A stretch of 64,000 nt of DNA from Petroclostridium xylanilyticum (GTDB lineage Bacteria > Bacillota > Clostridia > SK-Y3). Each line of letters opens with the position of its first letter. Position 1 is the first letter of the stretch. The notes below the pieces were generated by a model. It had not been told where the DNA came from and searched no databases. It saw nothing but the letters and a program-made list of their open reading frames with translations. Shown here piece by piece: positions 8,574 to 17,064 of the stretch. The translations under genes were made by a program, and so were the position numbers. The stretch spans positions 186,001 through 250,000 of the forward strand of contig NZ_NPML01000007.1 in the NCBI RefSeq assembly GCF_002252565.1. Direction: 5' to 3'.

Positions 8574-9737
8574 TTATATTATTCTCACGCTAAGGACACC
8601 TTCAATATTTTGCAACCGGCAAACAACATCTTCGGGAATATTCTCTTCGGCATCAATAATGGTATATGCCAGGTTCCCTTTGCTCCTGTTGATCATATTG
8701 AGGATATTGATTTGTTCCTTTGCCAGTATGGTAGAAATCTGCCCTACCATGTTAGGGATATTTTTATGCGCTACCGTAACCCGGAAATCTGAAGACCGGT
8801 TCAACTCACATGAAGGAAAATTAACGGAATTAGTAATATTCCCATTTTCCAAAAAGTCCCGGAGCTGATTTGCTGCCATAACAGCACAATTATCTTCCGA
8901 TTCCGGTGTTGATGCGCCCAAATGTGGAATAGCAATAACATGCTCCATGTTTAAGAGCTCTTCACTCGGGAAGTCTGTAACATATGTGTCTACAATTCCT
9001 TCCTGAATTGCCCGCTTTAAATCCTCATTATTTACCAGTTCGGCTCTTGAAAAATTCAACAATCGTACCCCTTTTTTCATAAGGGAGAATTTATCGTAAT
9101 TGATCAAGTCTTTTGTTTCCCCGGTTAAGGGAACATGAAGGGTGATATAATCAGAATTTTCCAGAAGAGACCGGAAATCCGGTGCCTTCTTTACATTTCT
9201 CGAAAGCCCCCATGCCGCATCAACAGAAATATAAGGGTCAAACCCCGTCACTTCCATTCCCAGTGAATTTGCTGCATTGGCAACCATAACACCAATAGCA
9301 CCCAGGCCAATTACTCCTAATTTTTTGCCCAATATTTCCGGTCCGGTGAAGTCAGCCTTTCCTTTTTCCACAAGCTTGGGAACATTGGCACCTTCTCCGG
9401 CCAATGATTTTGCCCATTGAATACCTTCGATAATTTTACGCGATGAAAGCAGCAAAGCTGCGACAGTTAATTCCTTTACCGCATTTGCATTGGCACCAGG
9501 TGTATTAAAAACAACAATTCCTTTTTCCGAACATTTATCAATAGGGATATTATTAACTCCTGCGCCTGCCCTCGCAATTGCTTTTAAACTTTTTGGCAGT
9601 TCCATATCATGCATGACATAGCTTCGTACCAGTATGGCATCGGGGTTGTCAATTTTATCGGATATGTTATAGCTGCCTTCTTTAAAAAGCTCCAGTCCTA
9701 AAGGAGATATTTTGTTTAACGTCTGGATATTGTACAT
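8574..9737 (-). CDS. serA: D-3-phosphoglycerate dehydrogenase
   Basis: A 387-residue enzyme oxidising 3-phosphoglycerate with NAD+ in the first step of serine synthesis. Visible are the Rossmann motif GLGAIGVMVANAA, the catalytic-region motif NFSRAELV, the His-containing PHLGASTPESEDNC, and a C-terminal ACT domain beginning HKNIPNMVGQIS. The ACT domain usually mediates serine feedback inhibition. The length fits the short bacterial type lacking the intervening domain. It follows serC by 16 bases on the same strand, forming a serC-serA operon. No serB was found in the window. Confidence 0.97.
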   Translation of the reverse strand: MYNIQTLNKISPLGLELFKEGSYNISDKIDNPDAILVRSYVMHDMELPKSLKAIARAGAGVNNIPIDKCSEKGIVVFNTPGANANAVKELTVAALLLSSRKIIEGIQWAKSLAGEGANVPKLVEKGKADFTGPEILGKKLGVIGLGAIGVMVANAANSLGMEVTGFDPYISVDAAWGLSRNVKKAPDFRSLLENSDYITLHVPLTGETKDLINYDKFSLMKKGVRLLNFSRAELVNNEDLKRAIQEGIVDTYVTDFPSEELLNMEHVIAIPHLGASTPESEDNCAVMAANQLRDFLENGNITNSVNFPSCELNRSSDFRVTVAHKNIPNMVGQISTILAKEQINILNMINRSKGNLAYTIIDAEENIPEDVVCRLQNIEGVLSVRII

Positions 9738-9753
9738 TATATAAACTCCCCTT

Positions 9754-10836
9754 TTATTTGTTTTCTACTTCAAACTGCTTCATAAATTCCACTAATTTCT
9801 GCACGCCTTCAACCGGCATCGCGTTATAAATGCTGGCACGCATTCCGCCTACCGTACGGTGTCCCTTTAAATTGACAAAACCTTTCGCAGTTGCTTCTTT
9901 GATAAATTTAGCATTCAATTCTTCTGTCGGACATATAAAAGGTATATTCATCAAAGAACGGTCTTTTTTTACAACTGTTCCTTTGAACATACTGGATTCA
10001 TCCAGGAAATCATATAAAATTTTTGCTTTTTCAATATTGATTTTTTCCATTACGGATATTCCACCCAATTCCTTCAACCATTCAAGGACAAGTTTGCATA
10101 TATAAATACTGTAGGTTGGCGGCGTATTGTACATTGAACCTTCATCCGCGTGGATTTTATAATTAAACATGGTTGGTGTAATATCCATTGCATGGCCAAT
10201 CAAGTCTTGACGGATAATGACAACGGTCAGGCCTGCAGGCCCCATGTTCTTCTGAGCACCGGCAAAAATTAATCCAAATTTTGATACATCATATTCCTGT
10301 GACAGTATATTAGAAGACATATCGGCAACCAGAGGAACATTTCCAGTGTCAGGCAAAGTCGTAAACCTGGTCCCATAAATGGTGTTATTGGTTGTAATAT
10401 AAAAATAATCGGCTTCTGGATCAAATTTACTTGGGTCTAATTCTGGAATATAATTAAAAGTTGTATCTGCTGATGATGCAACTATATTTGTTTTTCCATA
10501 GCGGCTTGCTTCCTGATAAGCCTTTTTTGCCCATAATCCCGTAATTACAAAGTCAGCTTTTTTGCTGTTTCTAAATAAATTCATGGGAATCATGGCAAAC
10601 TGGCTGGAGGCGCCTCCCTGCAAAAATAGGACTTTGTAATTGTCTGGAATTTTCATTAATTCTCGAAGCAATTTTTCTGTTTCATCTATAATTTCCTGAA
10701 AATGACTGGACCGGTGGCTCATTTCCATTACCGACATGCCTGATTTGCCGTATCCCAGCATTTCCTGTTGCGCTTTTCTTAAAACAGGCTCCGGAAGCAT
10801 TGACGGACCTGCGGAAAAATTATAAACCCTCTCCAT
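9754..10836 (-). CDS. serC: Phosphoserine aminotransferase
   Basis: A 360-residue PLP-dependent class V aminotransferase converting 3-phosphohydroxypyruvate to phosphoserine with glutamate. It starts [19 protein letters not shown], the family signature. The PLP-binding lysine lies in [12 protein letters not shown], and the ending [12 protein letters not shown] motif is intact. The start ATG follows AGGAGGGGTAGT. It is first in the serC-serA operon, behind a consensus promoter at 10896-10924. Confidence 0.98.
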   Translation of the reverse strand: MERVYNFSAGPSMLPEPVLRKAQQEMLGYGKSGMSVMEMSHRSSHFQEIIDETEKLLRELMKIPDNYKVLFLQGGASSQFAMIPMNLFRNSKKADFVITGLWAKKAYQEASRYGKTNIVASSADTTFNYIPELDPSKFDPEADYFYITTNNTIYGTRFTTLPDTGNVPLVADMSSNILSQEYDVSKFGLIFAGAQKNMGPAGLTVVIIRQDLIGHAMDITPTMFNYKIHADEGSMYNTPPTYSIYICKLVLEWLKELGGISVMEKINIEKAKILYDFLDESSMFKGTVVKKDRSLMNIPFICPTEELNAKFIKEATAKGFVNLKGHRTVGGMRASIYNAMPVEGVQKLVEFMKQFEVENK

Positions 10837-10895
10837 ACTACCCCTCCTACTTGAAAATCAGTTAAAAATGAACTTTTGGGAAATATTTATAACAG

Positions 10896-10924
10896 ATTAT
10901 ATATCAAAATGTCAGCTTCGTCAA
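10896..10924 (-). promoter_or_regulatory. Sigma-A type promoter of serC-serA
   Basis: TTGACG (10919-10924) and a perfect TATAAT (10896-10901) are spaced by 17 bases on the minus strand. The leader of about 50 bases contains no recognised riboswitch. Confidence 0.8.
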
Positions 10925-10956
10925 TCTTTTCACAAGACATAACCCATAAAATATTC

Positions 10957-11325
10957 TTATCCTTCTTTTTTTGCAGGTGCTTTCCTGAAAGTTTCATATA
11001 TTCCCATGGCAAATAAAAATATTCCAAACATTTTTTTTAACATAACTGACGGGACAGATACTGCAAAATATGAACCGAGGATTGCTCCTGCCACCCCAAA
11101 TGCTACTATTATGAGCGCAAGCTTCATATCAATTCTTTTATTTTTTATATGAACAAAAAGGGCAATACTTGCTGTAGGTACAAAGTATAAAAGATTGATA
11201 CTTTGTGCAATATGTTGATCTACGTTTAATATAAAAACCAAAACAGGAATGAGGATTGTACCTCCCCCTATCCCCATCCCGCTTATGATACCTGAGGCAA
11301 GTCCGGCTAAAATCGGAATAATCAA
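10957..11325 (-). CDS. Half-size TauE/SafE family permease, second half
   Basis: A 122-residue membrane protein with about four hydrophobic helices. It begins LIIPILAGLASGIISGMGIG followed by GGTILIPVLVF, which is one repeat of the TauE/SafE (TSUP) sulfite/anion exporter fold. It starts at TTG one base after the stop codon of the upstream half, with AAGGATGG as ribosome-binding site inside that gene. Together the two proteins equal one canonical eight-helix transporter of about 250 residues. Pairs of half-size TSUP genes occur in Clostridia (recollection), so a natural heterodimer is preferred over a frameshift. Substrate unknown. Confidence 0.8.
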   Translation of the reverse strand: MIIPILAGLASGIISGMGIGGGTILIPVLVFILNVDQHIAQSINLLYFVPTASIALFVHIKNKRIDMKLALIIVAFGVAGAILGSYFAVSVPSVMLKKMFGIFLFAMGIYETFRKAPAKKEG

Positions 11326-11326
11326 G

Positions 11327-11698
11327 TTATAACACCATCCTTACTGCAGCAATAATCATAAATATGCCAAATACCTTTCTAAGAATATTTGAAGGTATTA
11401 TTTTTAATATACGAGCCCCTATATATCCTCCTATAATACCGCCGATAGATACCTGCCACGTTAGGTTCCAATCTACAAAATCGTTTTTAATGTAAGAAAA
11501 CACACTGACCAAAGTTAATGGAAGAATAATGGCTATAGCAGTAGCATGGGCTTTATGTTCTTCTACATCCAGAATAATTTCCATGGACGGTACCGCGATA
11601 GTACCTCCTCCTGACCCAAACAGGCCATTGCACAAACCGGTAACAACGCCAATTATAGAATATTTAAAGAATTTTTTAACCTTCCTCAATAATCGCAC
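11327..11698 (-). CDS. Half-size TauE/SafE family permease, first half
   Basis: A 123-residue membrane protein carrying a complete TSUP repeat, with GVVTGLCNGLFGSGGGTIAV near residues 17-36, hydrophobic helices and a GGYIGARILKIIPS motif. This corresponds to the N-terminal half of full-length TauE/SafE permeases. The partner gene starts one base after its TAA in another reading frame. Candidate roles for the family include export of sulfite, sulfoacetate or other small organic anions. Nothing nearby identifies the substrate. Confidence 0.8.
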   Translation of the reverse strand: MRLLRKVKKFFKYSIIGVVTGLCNGLFGSGGGTIAVPSMEIILDVEEHKAHATAIAIILPLTLVSVFSYIKNDFVDWNLTWQVSIGGIIGGYIGARILKIIPSNILRKVFGIFMIIAAVRMVL

Positions 11699-11769
11699 TT
11701 CCTTTACAAAAACTCTTTAATATGTTTTGAGAAAATGCCATTTAATATTCCTTTATTTTATAGTTATAT

Positions 11770-11860
11770 AGTTCACGGTTCACGGTTCACAGTTAACAGC
11801 TCTCAGTTCACAGTAATAAACGATTTAATAGCTTTTACTGTGAACCGTGAACCGTGAACT
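11770..11860. repeat. GTTCACGG-word palindromic repeat, family B
   Basis: The left arm contains GTTCACGGTTCACGGTTCAC and the right arm its complement. The centre AAACGATTTAATAGCTTTTA is shared, in the opposite orientation, with the element at 40319-40422. The conserved centre shows that the two copies are a true family rather than chance tracts. It sits between tcdA and the TauE genes, a gap of 208 bases with no other content recognised. Confidence 0.85.
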
Positions 11861-11906
11861 TATTTACTTTATCTTCCATGTAAAATCATTATCAGTAAAT
11901 ATATAG

Positions 11907-12656
11907 TTAAAATTGAATTAAATCCTTGACCACTTCCCCGGCTATTATTAACCCTGCCACCGATGGAACCCACGCAACGCTTCCTGGTATTTGCCTGCGC
12001 ACGGTACATGTACGGTCTTTATTGCTGCAAATGCACTCTGTTTTACACGTATTCTCTAATTCCAATGGTGTCAGCGGTTCCTCTTTTGAATAAACCACTT
12101 TTAGCGATTCTATACCCCTCTTCCGCAATTCCCTTCTCATTACTTTAGCCAGAGGGTCAATGGTTGTTTTATATATATCCGATACTTCAAATTTTGTAGG
12201 ATCCAGCTTATTTCCTGCTCCCATACTGCTTATTACCGGAATGCCCAGCTCTTTTGCCCTGACAATCAGATCTATCTTTGCTGATACAGTGTCTATAGCA
12301 TCAATTATATAATTTGAATCGCTATGGATAAGCTGCTGGGCTGTTTTGGCAGTGTAGAACTCCTGGTATATTGTAACTTCTGCTTTTGGATTGATTTCCA
12401 ATATCCTGTCTTTCATTAATGCAACTTTAGGTTTTCCTACAGTTTTTCGTGTTGCATGTAGTTGACGGTTTATATTGGTAAGACATACTGTATCATCGTC
12501 TACCAGCACAAATTTACCTACCCCGGACCTCGCCAAACCTTCAACAGCGAAAGTACCTACACCGCCTATACCAAATATTGAGACTTTAGATTGATTCAGC
12601 TTTTTTAGCGCCTCAGTGCCTAGTAACAATTCAGTTCTTGAAAAAGAATGCAACAT
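11907..12656 (-). CDS. tcdA: tRNA threonylcarbamoyladenosine dehydratase
   Basis: A 249-residue ThiF/E1-like enzyme (TcdA/CsdL/YrvM) that uses ATP to cyclise t6A37 to ct6A in ANN-decoding tRNAs. It opens with the family signature FSRTELLLGTEALKKL. The nucleotide-binding motif is GIGGVGTFAVEGLARSGVG at about residues 34-52, and a Cys-rich stretch near 208-220 contains CKTECICSNKD. It lies just downstream of the 6S RNA gene, an arrangement resembling yrvM and 6S-1 in Bacillus subtilis (recollection). Confidence 0.93.
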   Translation of the reverse strand: MLHSFSRTELLLGTEALKKLNQSKVSIFGIGGVGTFAVEGLARSGVGKFVLVDDDTVCLTNINRQLHATRKTVGKPKVALMKDRILEINPKAEVTIYQEFYTAKTAQQLIHSDSNYIIDAIDTVSAKIDLIVRAKELGIPVISSMGAGNKLDPTKFEVSDIYKTTIDPLAKVMRRELRKRGIESLKVVYSKEEPLTPLELENTCKTECICSNKDRTCTVRRQIPGSVAWVPSVAGLIIAGEVVKDLIQF

Positions 12657-12726
12657 ACTTTAGCCTCCATAAATAATAAATTAGTGTTCACAGCTTTTGC
12701 GCAAAATATTTTCTTGGTAAACTAAA

Positions 12727-12754
12727 AAGTTGCCAAATATATATTTGGCAACTT
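12727..12754 (-). terminator. Intrinsic terminator of the 6S RNA gene
   Basis: A perfect hairpin of AAGTTGCCAAAT paired with its complement around a TATA loop is followed on the minus strand by TTTTTAGTTT. It lies between the 6S RNA and tcdA and closes the RNA transcription unit. Confidence 0.9.
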
Positions 12755-12960
12755 AACTTTCACACTTATATAAACCCCACCGCGCCGTGCTATAGGCGCA
12801 TTTTAAACCCGCTCTCGCAGGTGGGTGCCCTCCTGACTGCTTTATATTTCCCCTGGCCATAATGGGGGGCCTATATGCCACATTCAGAGCACGGGCTCCC
12901 ATATCATTTGTGTTGGTTCAAAATCGCACCTTAATCACGCACACAGCAGGGTACGCTTCA
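12755..12960 (-). ncRNA. ssrS: 6S RNA
   Basis: About 205 bases of minus-strand sequence fold by eye into one long rod. ACCCTGCTGTGTGC near the 5' end pairs with GCACGGCGCGGTGGGGT near the 3' end. GGTGCGATTTTGAACC pairs with GGTTTAAAATGCGCC, and GGGAGCCC pairs with GGGCACCC. A small hairpin ACCTGC-GAGA-GCGGGT sits on the 3' side of the central bubble, with an apical CCCC-rich loop. This promoter-mimicking shape and length are those of 6S RNA, which binds sigma-A RNA polymerase in stationary phase. A consensus promoter and a terminator bracket it exactly. Ends are estimates. Confidence 0.85.
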
Positions 12961-12967
12961 TGGTTTT

Positions 12968-12996
12968 ATAATAGCATAAAAAATTTAGGTTTTCAA
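12968..12996 (-). promoter_or_regulatory. Promoter of the 6S RNA gene
   Basis: TTGAAA (12991-12996) and TATTAT (12968-12973) are spaced by exactly 17 bases. The predicted start is about 12960-12961, matching the 5' end of the folded RNA. Confidence 0.85.
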
Positions 12997-13021
12997 GTAC
13001 CAAAGTTTAGCTTACCTGTCG

Positions 13022-14005
13022 TTATGCAGATGTTTCAGCTTTCTGGTTTATCAACACACCCCATTTTCCGCACTTATCTCCCCACCGGGCTACCGGCTGA
13101 CCATCGGACATAATTTCTACCACTTCACACATATTGGAACAATCGTGACATTCAAAGCTTCTTGCCTTATACTCTCTATCCACCAGATCAAAACCATAAA
13201 AACTGGTAGTCCCTGTCCTTCGTATTTCTTCTTTTGCCAGGATGGCTGCTCCAACTGCACCCATTACATCAAAGTGCTCCGGAATAATAATCTTTTTACC
13301 CAGTTCCCTTTCAAAAGCTGCAACAATACCTATATTTGCAGCTACACCACCTTGAAATAAAATAGGGTCCAAAATTTCCTTCCCTTTTCCCAGGTTGTTT
13401 AAATAGTTCCTTACCAAAGCTTCACATAACCCGTTAATAATATCTTCTATATTTTGCCCCGTCTGCTGTTTATGAATCATATCCGATTCTGCAAAAACTG
13501 CACACCTTCCTGCAATTCTTACAGGAGTTGTGGACTTTAATGCATACTTTCCAAATTCCTGAATCGGAATATTCAACCGCGAAGCCTGACGGTCAAGAAA
13601 TGAACCTGTTCCGGCTGCACATACGGTATTCATGGCAAAATCATATACGATTCCATCTCTTATAATAATGATTTTTGAATCCTGCCCTCCGATTTCCAGT
13701 ATTGTCCGCACTTCCGGACAATAGTCCAGTGCAGCTACAGCATGGGCGGTTATTTCATTCTTTATAATATCAGCTCCTACTATTACTGCTGCAAGCTGTC
13801 TGCCACTTCCTGTCGTACCTACTCCTGCAATTCTAAACTCTTCTTTCACGCTCTGCTTTAGTGCCGTTAATCCATCTTTCAATGCCTTAATTGGCTGTCC
13901 CTGTGTTCTTATATATAATTTTCTATAAACTCTTGACTGTTCATCTAACAGTACCAAATTAGTACTTACGGAGCCTACATCAATTCCCAGATAAAACGTA
14001 TTCAT
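13022..14005 (-). CDS. BadF/HgdC-type ATPase, CoA-dehydratase activator-like
   Basis: A 327-residue ASKHA-fold ATPase. It starts MNTFYLGIDVGSVSTNLVLL (phosphate-binding loop) and has CAAGTGSFLDRQASR and GRCAVFAESD. Their two cysteines match those holding the inter-subunit [4Fe-4S] cluster of HgdC homodimers, which drive ATP-dependent low-potential electron transfer to 2-hydroxyacyl-CoA dehydratases (family knowledge). Unusually, an additional Cys-rich tail follows (FECHDCSNMCEV and GDKCGKWG at the end), possibly a second metal site. Its start overlaps the preceding gene by 26 bases, so it is the last of a coupled three-gene operon. The real electron acceptor is unknown. Confidence 0.88.
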   Translation of the reverse strand: MNTFYLGIDVGSVSTNLVLLDEQSRVYRKLYIRTQGQPIKALKDGLTALKQSVKEEFRIAGVGTTGSGRQLAAVIVGADIIKNEITAHAVAALDYCPEVRTILEIGGQDSKIIIIRDGIVYDFAMNTVCAAGTGSFLDRQASRLNIPIQEFGKYALKSTTPVRIAGRCAVFAESDMIHKQQTGQNIEDIINGLCEALVRNYLNNLGKGKEILDPILFQGGVAANIGIVAAFERELGKKIIIPEHFDVMGAVGAAILAKEEIRRTGTTSFYGFDLVDREYKARSFECHDCSNMCEVVEIMSDGQPVARWGDKCGKWGVLINQKAETSA

Positions 14006-15095
14006 TATTTCTCAATTTTCTCTCCTTTCTTCTGGCAAGCATATCAACAAATGCTTCAATCCTGGTCTTATAACCTGCTTCTCCGGTTAATTCATCAATA
14101 ATCAGCGTTAGTATAGGTATATCTAAATCATTGCTCACTGCAGGCAAAATACTTTCAGCAACAATTTCCGGCATACAGGTAAAAGGATATAGCTGTATCA
14201 CTCCATCATATCCCTGCCGGGCATATAATACACTATTCCCAATCGTATCCTGGGCATGTCCGCCTATCATTGTACTCAAATATGGCTGTGCAGCTTCTTC
14301 GTAAGGCCTGTGTTTTCTAAGGTGCAATGCCTGCTTGATCATATGTTCTACAATCCAGTGGCTTACATTTAGTGAGCGGTCTACTTCAATGCCCATACTG
14401 CCCAGCAGCTGCTCAATTTTAAAATTTGTAAAAGGTTCAATAACAGTATAAATCTCTCCCACAATACCAATCTTTAATGGAGCTATTGACGGATCTGTCT
14501 CAATTGCTTCCAGCTCTTTCCTGGTTTCATTGATTAACCTGATAATGTTTTCGGGTCCCTTCACTTTAGAAACCTGGTGCTGAAATTTTCTCATAATCCA
14601 GTCGGTCTTCCCTTTTACTTTCTCACGAGGCCTTACCTGAAAAGACAATTTATCCAACTGATCTAATTCAATGGATACTTTTGTAGCTTTTTTGATGGCT
14701 ATAAGTGCCTTCCACAGACTTTGCCTTCCAATGAGCTTCCTCACTCTTCTTAAAAACTCTTGAATATCACCGTTAGGTAATTCCAATACAAACAAATCCA
14801 CATTATAACCTAAATCTTTCAGGATTTCTCTTTGGACTTCGGCATAATATCCGAATCGGCACGGACCGCATCCTCCTGCCATTACAATGGTATCTGCCCC
14901 TTTTTCTATGCTCTCGATAAAATTTCCGATATTTATTTTCAAAGGTAAACATGCCAACTCGGGGGCATATTTTGTACCCAGTTCGAGTGTACGCTTACTG
15001 CATACAGGGGGGGTAATAAAATCTATGTCCAGGTATTCAAAAAGTGCTTTTACTACAATACATGTATTACCCATGTGCGGAAATGTTACCTTCAT
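13980..15095 (-). CDS. 2-hydroxyacyl-CoA dehydratase (HgdB)-like protein
   Basis: A 371-residue protein beginning MKVTFPHMGNTCIVVKALFE, with cysteines in TPPVCSKRTLELG, APELACLPLKIN and AGGCGPCRFGYYAE. It ends with the ELTGEAGYKTRIEAFVDML motif shared with the next gene upstream. It belongs to the activase-related, HgdB-like proteins of Clostridia (CoA protein activase annotations). The conserved cysteines suggest an iron-sulfur cluster reduced by the neighbouring ATPase. Its start overlaps the upstream gene by 29 bases with GGAGG before the ATG. No dedicated substrate gene, CoA transferase or acyl-CoA enzyme is nearby. Confidence 0.82.
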   Translation of the reverse strand: MKVTFPHMGNTCIVVKALFEYLDIDFITPPVCSKRTLELGTKYAPELACLPLKINIGNFIESIEKGADTIVMAGGCGPCRFGYYAEVQREILKDLGYNVDLFVLELPNGDIQEFLRRVRKLIGRQSLWKALIAIKKATKVSIELDQLDKLSFQVRPREKVKGKTDWIMRKFQHQVSKVKGPENIIRLINETRKELEAIETDPSIAPLKIGIVGEIYTVIEPFTNFKIEQLLGSMGIEVDRSLNVSHWIVEHMIKQALHLRKHRPYEEAAQPYLSTMIGGHAQDTIGNSVLYARQGYDGVIQLYPFTCMPEIVAESILPAVSNDLDIPILTLIIDELTGEAGYKTRIEAFVDMLARRKERKLRNNEYVLSGN

Positions 15096-16053
15096 TTCTT
15101 TTCCTCCATCTAATCATATCAATAAATGCCTCGAGACGCGTATTAACACCCGCTTCTCCAGAATGTTCATCTAATGTTAGCAGAAAAAATGGTATATTTT
15201 TTTTCCGCCTTATCTTTCTTTCACACAAATCGGATACGAAAGCATCTATCCCGCATCCAAAAGACATCATATAAATGATTCCATCTATACGGTCCATGTC
15301 CAATAAATGTAATGCAGACCCCAGCAGCCGTTTGCCAAAACTCCAAAACATTTTTTTTGGCAGCAAATCAGCCTTATATTGTATAATGTCATCATCCAAA
15401 AGTTCAGGAGTAATAACTCTTATACCTTGTTGATGTAATTTTGATAGAATATCCATACTGATATACTGGTCATATATATTATAGACATGTCCTATCAAAG
15501 CAATACATAAATCTCCTTCAGTATTGTCCGATACTTTTTTATTTTCAAGTATTTCAACGGGATATCTTCCCTGTCTTATTTTTTTCATAAACTCAGCTTG
15601 TTGTTTTAATGCTTTATCATAAGCTGTTTTAATCGCATATGTATCACTGGAAAATAATTTCCCAATTTCATTGAATGTATGATATAAATTTGATTTCGGA
15701 CTCCTTAAATTTATCTCAGTGTCAATAACAGGTGGTAGTCCTCTTATGGAGAATTTTACCATCTCCGGGAGACCACAAAATTTGGGACATATATATTCAC
15801 CTTGTGCTACACTTTTTAATCTTGGTACGAACAGGTAATCCACCTTATCCTTTAAATTTAATATATGTCCGTGAAATAACTTGACCGGCAAACATGCTTC
15901 GTCGACACAATGTTTTACACCGTCATTTAATATTGCTTTAGTAGTCTTTTCAGACAGGATTATTTCAACCTTTAATTCTTCAAAAAAGGTCTTCCACATA
16001 GGAAAGTATTCATAATACAACAATGCCCTGGGTATTCCAACTTTGACTGCCAT
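15067..16053 (-). CDS. DUF2229 / acyl-CoA dehydratase activase-related protein
   Basis: A 328-residue protein starting MAVKVGIPRALLYYEYFPMW, the usual opening of the DUF2229 family. Conserved cysteines lie in HCVDEACLPVKLFHGHI, YICPKFCGLPEM and SFGCGIDAFVSD. It ends EHSGEAGVNTRLEAFIDMI, paralogous to the end of the following gene. In some bacteria this domain is fused with BadF-type ATPases into very large proteins. Here the parts are separate and translationally coupled. The start follows GAGGTGAAAAG. It probably forms one iron-sulfur complex with the next two gene products, a role inferred from fusion and operon structure. Confidence 0.82.
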   Translation of the reverse strand: MAVKVGIPRALLYYEYFPMWKTFFEELKVEIILSEKTTKAILNDGVKHCVDEACLPVKLFHGHILNLKDKVDYLFVPRLKSVAQGEYICPKFCGLPEMVKFSIRGLPPVIDTEINLRSPKSNLYHTFNEIGKLFSSDTYAIKTAYDKALKQQAEFMKKIRQGRYPVEILENKKVSDNTEGDLCIALIGHVYNIYDQYISMDILSKLHQQGIRVITPELLDDDIIQYKADLLPKKMFWSFGKRLLGSALHLLDMDRIDGIIYMMSFGCGIDAFVSDLCERKIRRKKNIPFFLLTLDEHSGEAGVNTRLEAFIDMIRWRKRNEGNISAHG

Positions 16054-16134
16054 CTTTTCACCTCATACATTTTTTGTCCTCATGTATTATTGCTATTTAC
16101 TCAAATTTTTATAACAAAAATTTTTAAAACATAA

Positions 16135-16170
16135 AAAAATACACCTAACATTTACCGTTAGGTGTATTTT
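16135..16170 (-). terminator. Terminator after the DUF1292 gene
   Basis: The stem AAAATACACCTAAC and its complement form a 14-base-pair hairpin with a seven-base loop and T-rich ends. It lies 12 bases beyond the DUF1292 stop, separating the ireB-ruvX operon from the HgdB-like operon. Confidence 0.9.
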
Positions 16171-16181
16171 TATGGAGCAAA

Positions 16182-16487
16182 TTATTCTTCCTCGTCCTCG
16201 TAATCTTCATCATCCACAAAATCAAATTCATCTTCCATTCGTAATTTGAATTCTTCAAAAACCTCATTGAGTTCATCTTCATCTTCAACCGCTATTAATG
16301 AATCCTCACCATTTTCATCTTCCGCCACTTTCAAAATGACAACCTCATCTTCTTCCCCTTCTTCTTCCAGGGGAAGCAATACTACATACTTGCTGTCATT
16401 CATCTCAATCGTATCAAGATGCTCAAACTCCACTTCCTCACCGTTCTCATCAACTAATACAACAATGTCTTCTCTTTCTTCTGTCAT
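16182..16487 (-). CDS. DUF1292 acidic protein (YrzB-like)
   Basis: A 101-residue, very acidic protein starting MTEEREDIVVLVDENGEEVE and ending in an Asp/Glu run (DYEDEEE). DUF1292 proteins almost always lie next to ruvX/yqgF and ireB in Bacillota, as here. The biochemical role is unknown. The start was set by GAGGTGAATGGT before the ATG; 16 upstream in-frame residues were discarded. Confidence 0.9.
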   Translation of the reverse strand: MTEEREDIVVLVDENGEEVEFEHLDTIEMNDSKYVVLLPLEEEGEEDEVVILKVAEDENGEDSLIAVEDEDELNEVFEEFKLRMEDEFDFVDDEDYEDEEE

Positions 16488-16600
16488 ACCATTCACCTCA
16501 TTATTAGATTCCAATTTATTGTATAATATTAGCAAACTGCTGTCAATTGTTCTGTAATATTTTATTCTTAATAAATACTTTTATTCAAGTTATTCGTTAA

Positions 16601-17023
16601 TCAATCTCTATTTAATTTCAAACTATCCAGATACCCCTGTAAAATATACCCTGCTGCCACAGTATCTACTACCTGCTTTCGTTTTTTACCCCTGACATTC
16701 GTTTCATTGAGCATTCTATGGGCTGCTACCGTTGTCAGCCTTTCATCCCATAGAACAATTTCTATATCGGTCTTTTGCCTGAGATTTTCAACGAACTTAT
16801 GGGTTAATTCACCCCTGGGTCCAATGGTTCCGTTCATATTTTTCGGAAAACCTACAACAATTTTTTCTACGTTATATAGTTTTATTAATTCCAGCAGGCG
16901 TTCAAAAACCTTTTCCTGCTTTTTTTCAGTTATGGTCTCCAATCCCTGTGCCGTCCAGCCCATAGGGTCACTGACCGCTATCCCGACTCTGCTGTCTCCA
17001 TAATCTATTCCCATAATCCGCAT
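16601..17023 (-). CDS. ruvX: RuvX/YqgF RNase H-like putative Holliday junction resolvase
   Basis: A 140-residue RNase H-fold protein with MRIMGIDYGDSRVGIAVSDP (catalytic Asp in GIDYG), VVGFPKNMNGT and VLWDERLTTVAAHRML. All are standard for YqgF/RuvX, which takes part in 16S rRNA 5' maturation or junction resolution. The ATG at 17023 has AGGTGA upstream; eight earlier in-frame residues were rejected. It lies between the aldo/keto reductase gene and the DUF1292 gene in the ireB operon. Confidence 0.95.
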   Translation of the reverse strand: MRIMGIDYGDSRVGIAVSDPMGWTAQGLETITEKKQEKVFERLLELIKLYNVEKIVVGFPKNMNGTIGPRGELTHKFVENLRQKTDIEIVLWDERLTTVAAHRMLNETNVRGKKRKQVVDTVAAGYILQGYLDSLKLNRD

Positions 17024-17064
17024 CTCATTCACCTGCCCTTTTAACATTGGTAAAATATCGATAA

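Noticed and set aside
16246-16557. A 103-codon Ser-rich plus-strand frame
   Set aside because: It is the complement of the acidic DUF1292 gene; the Ser runs come from Asp/Glu codons read backwards.
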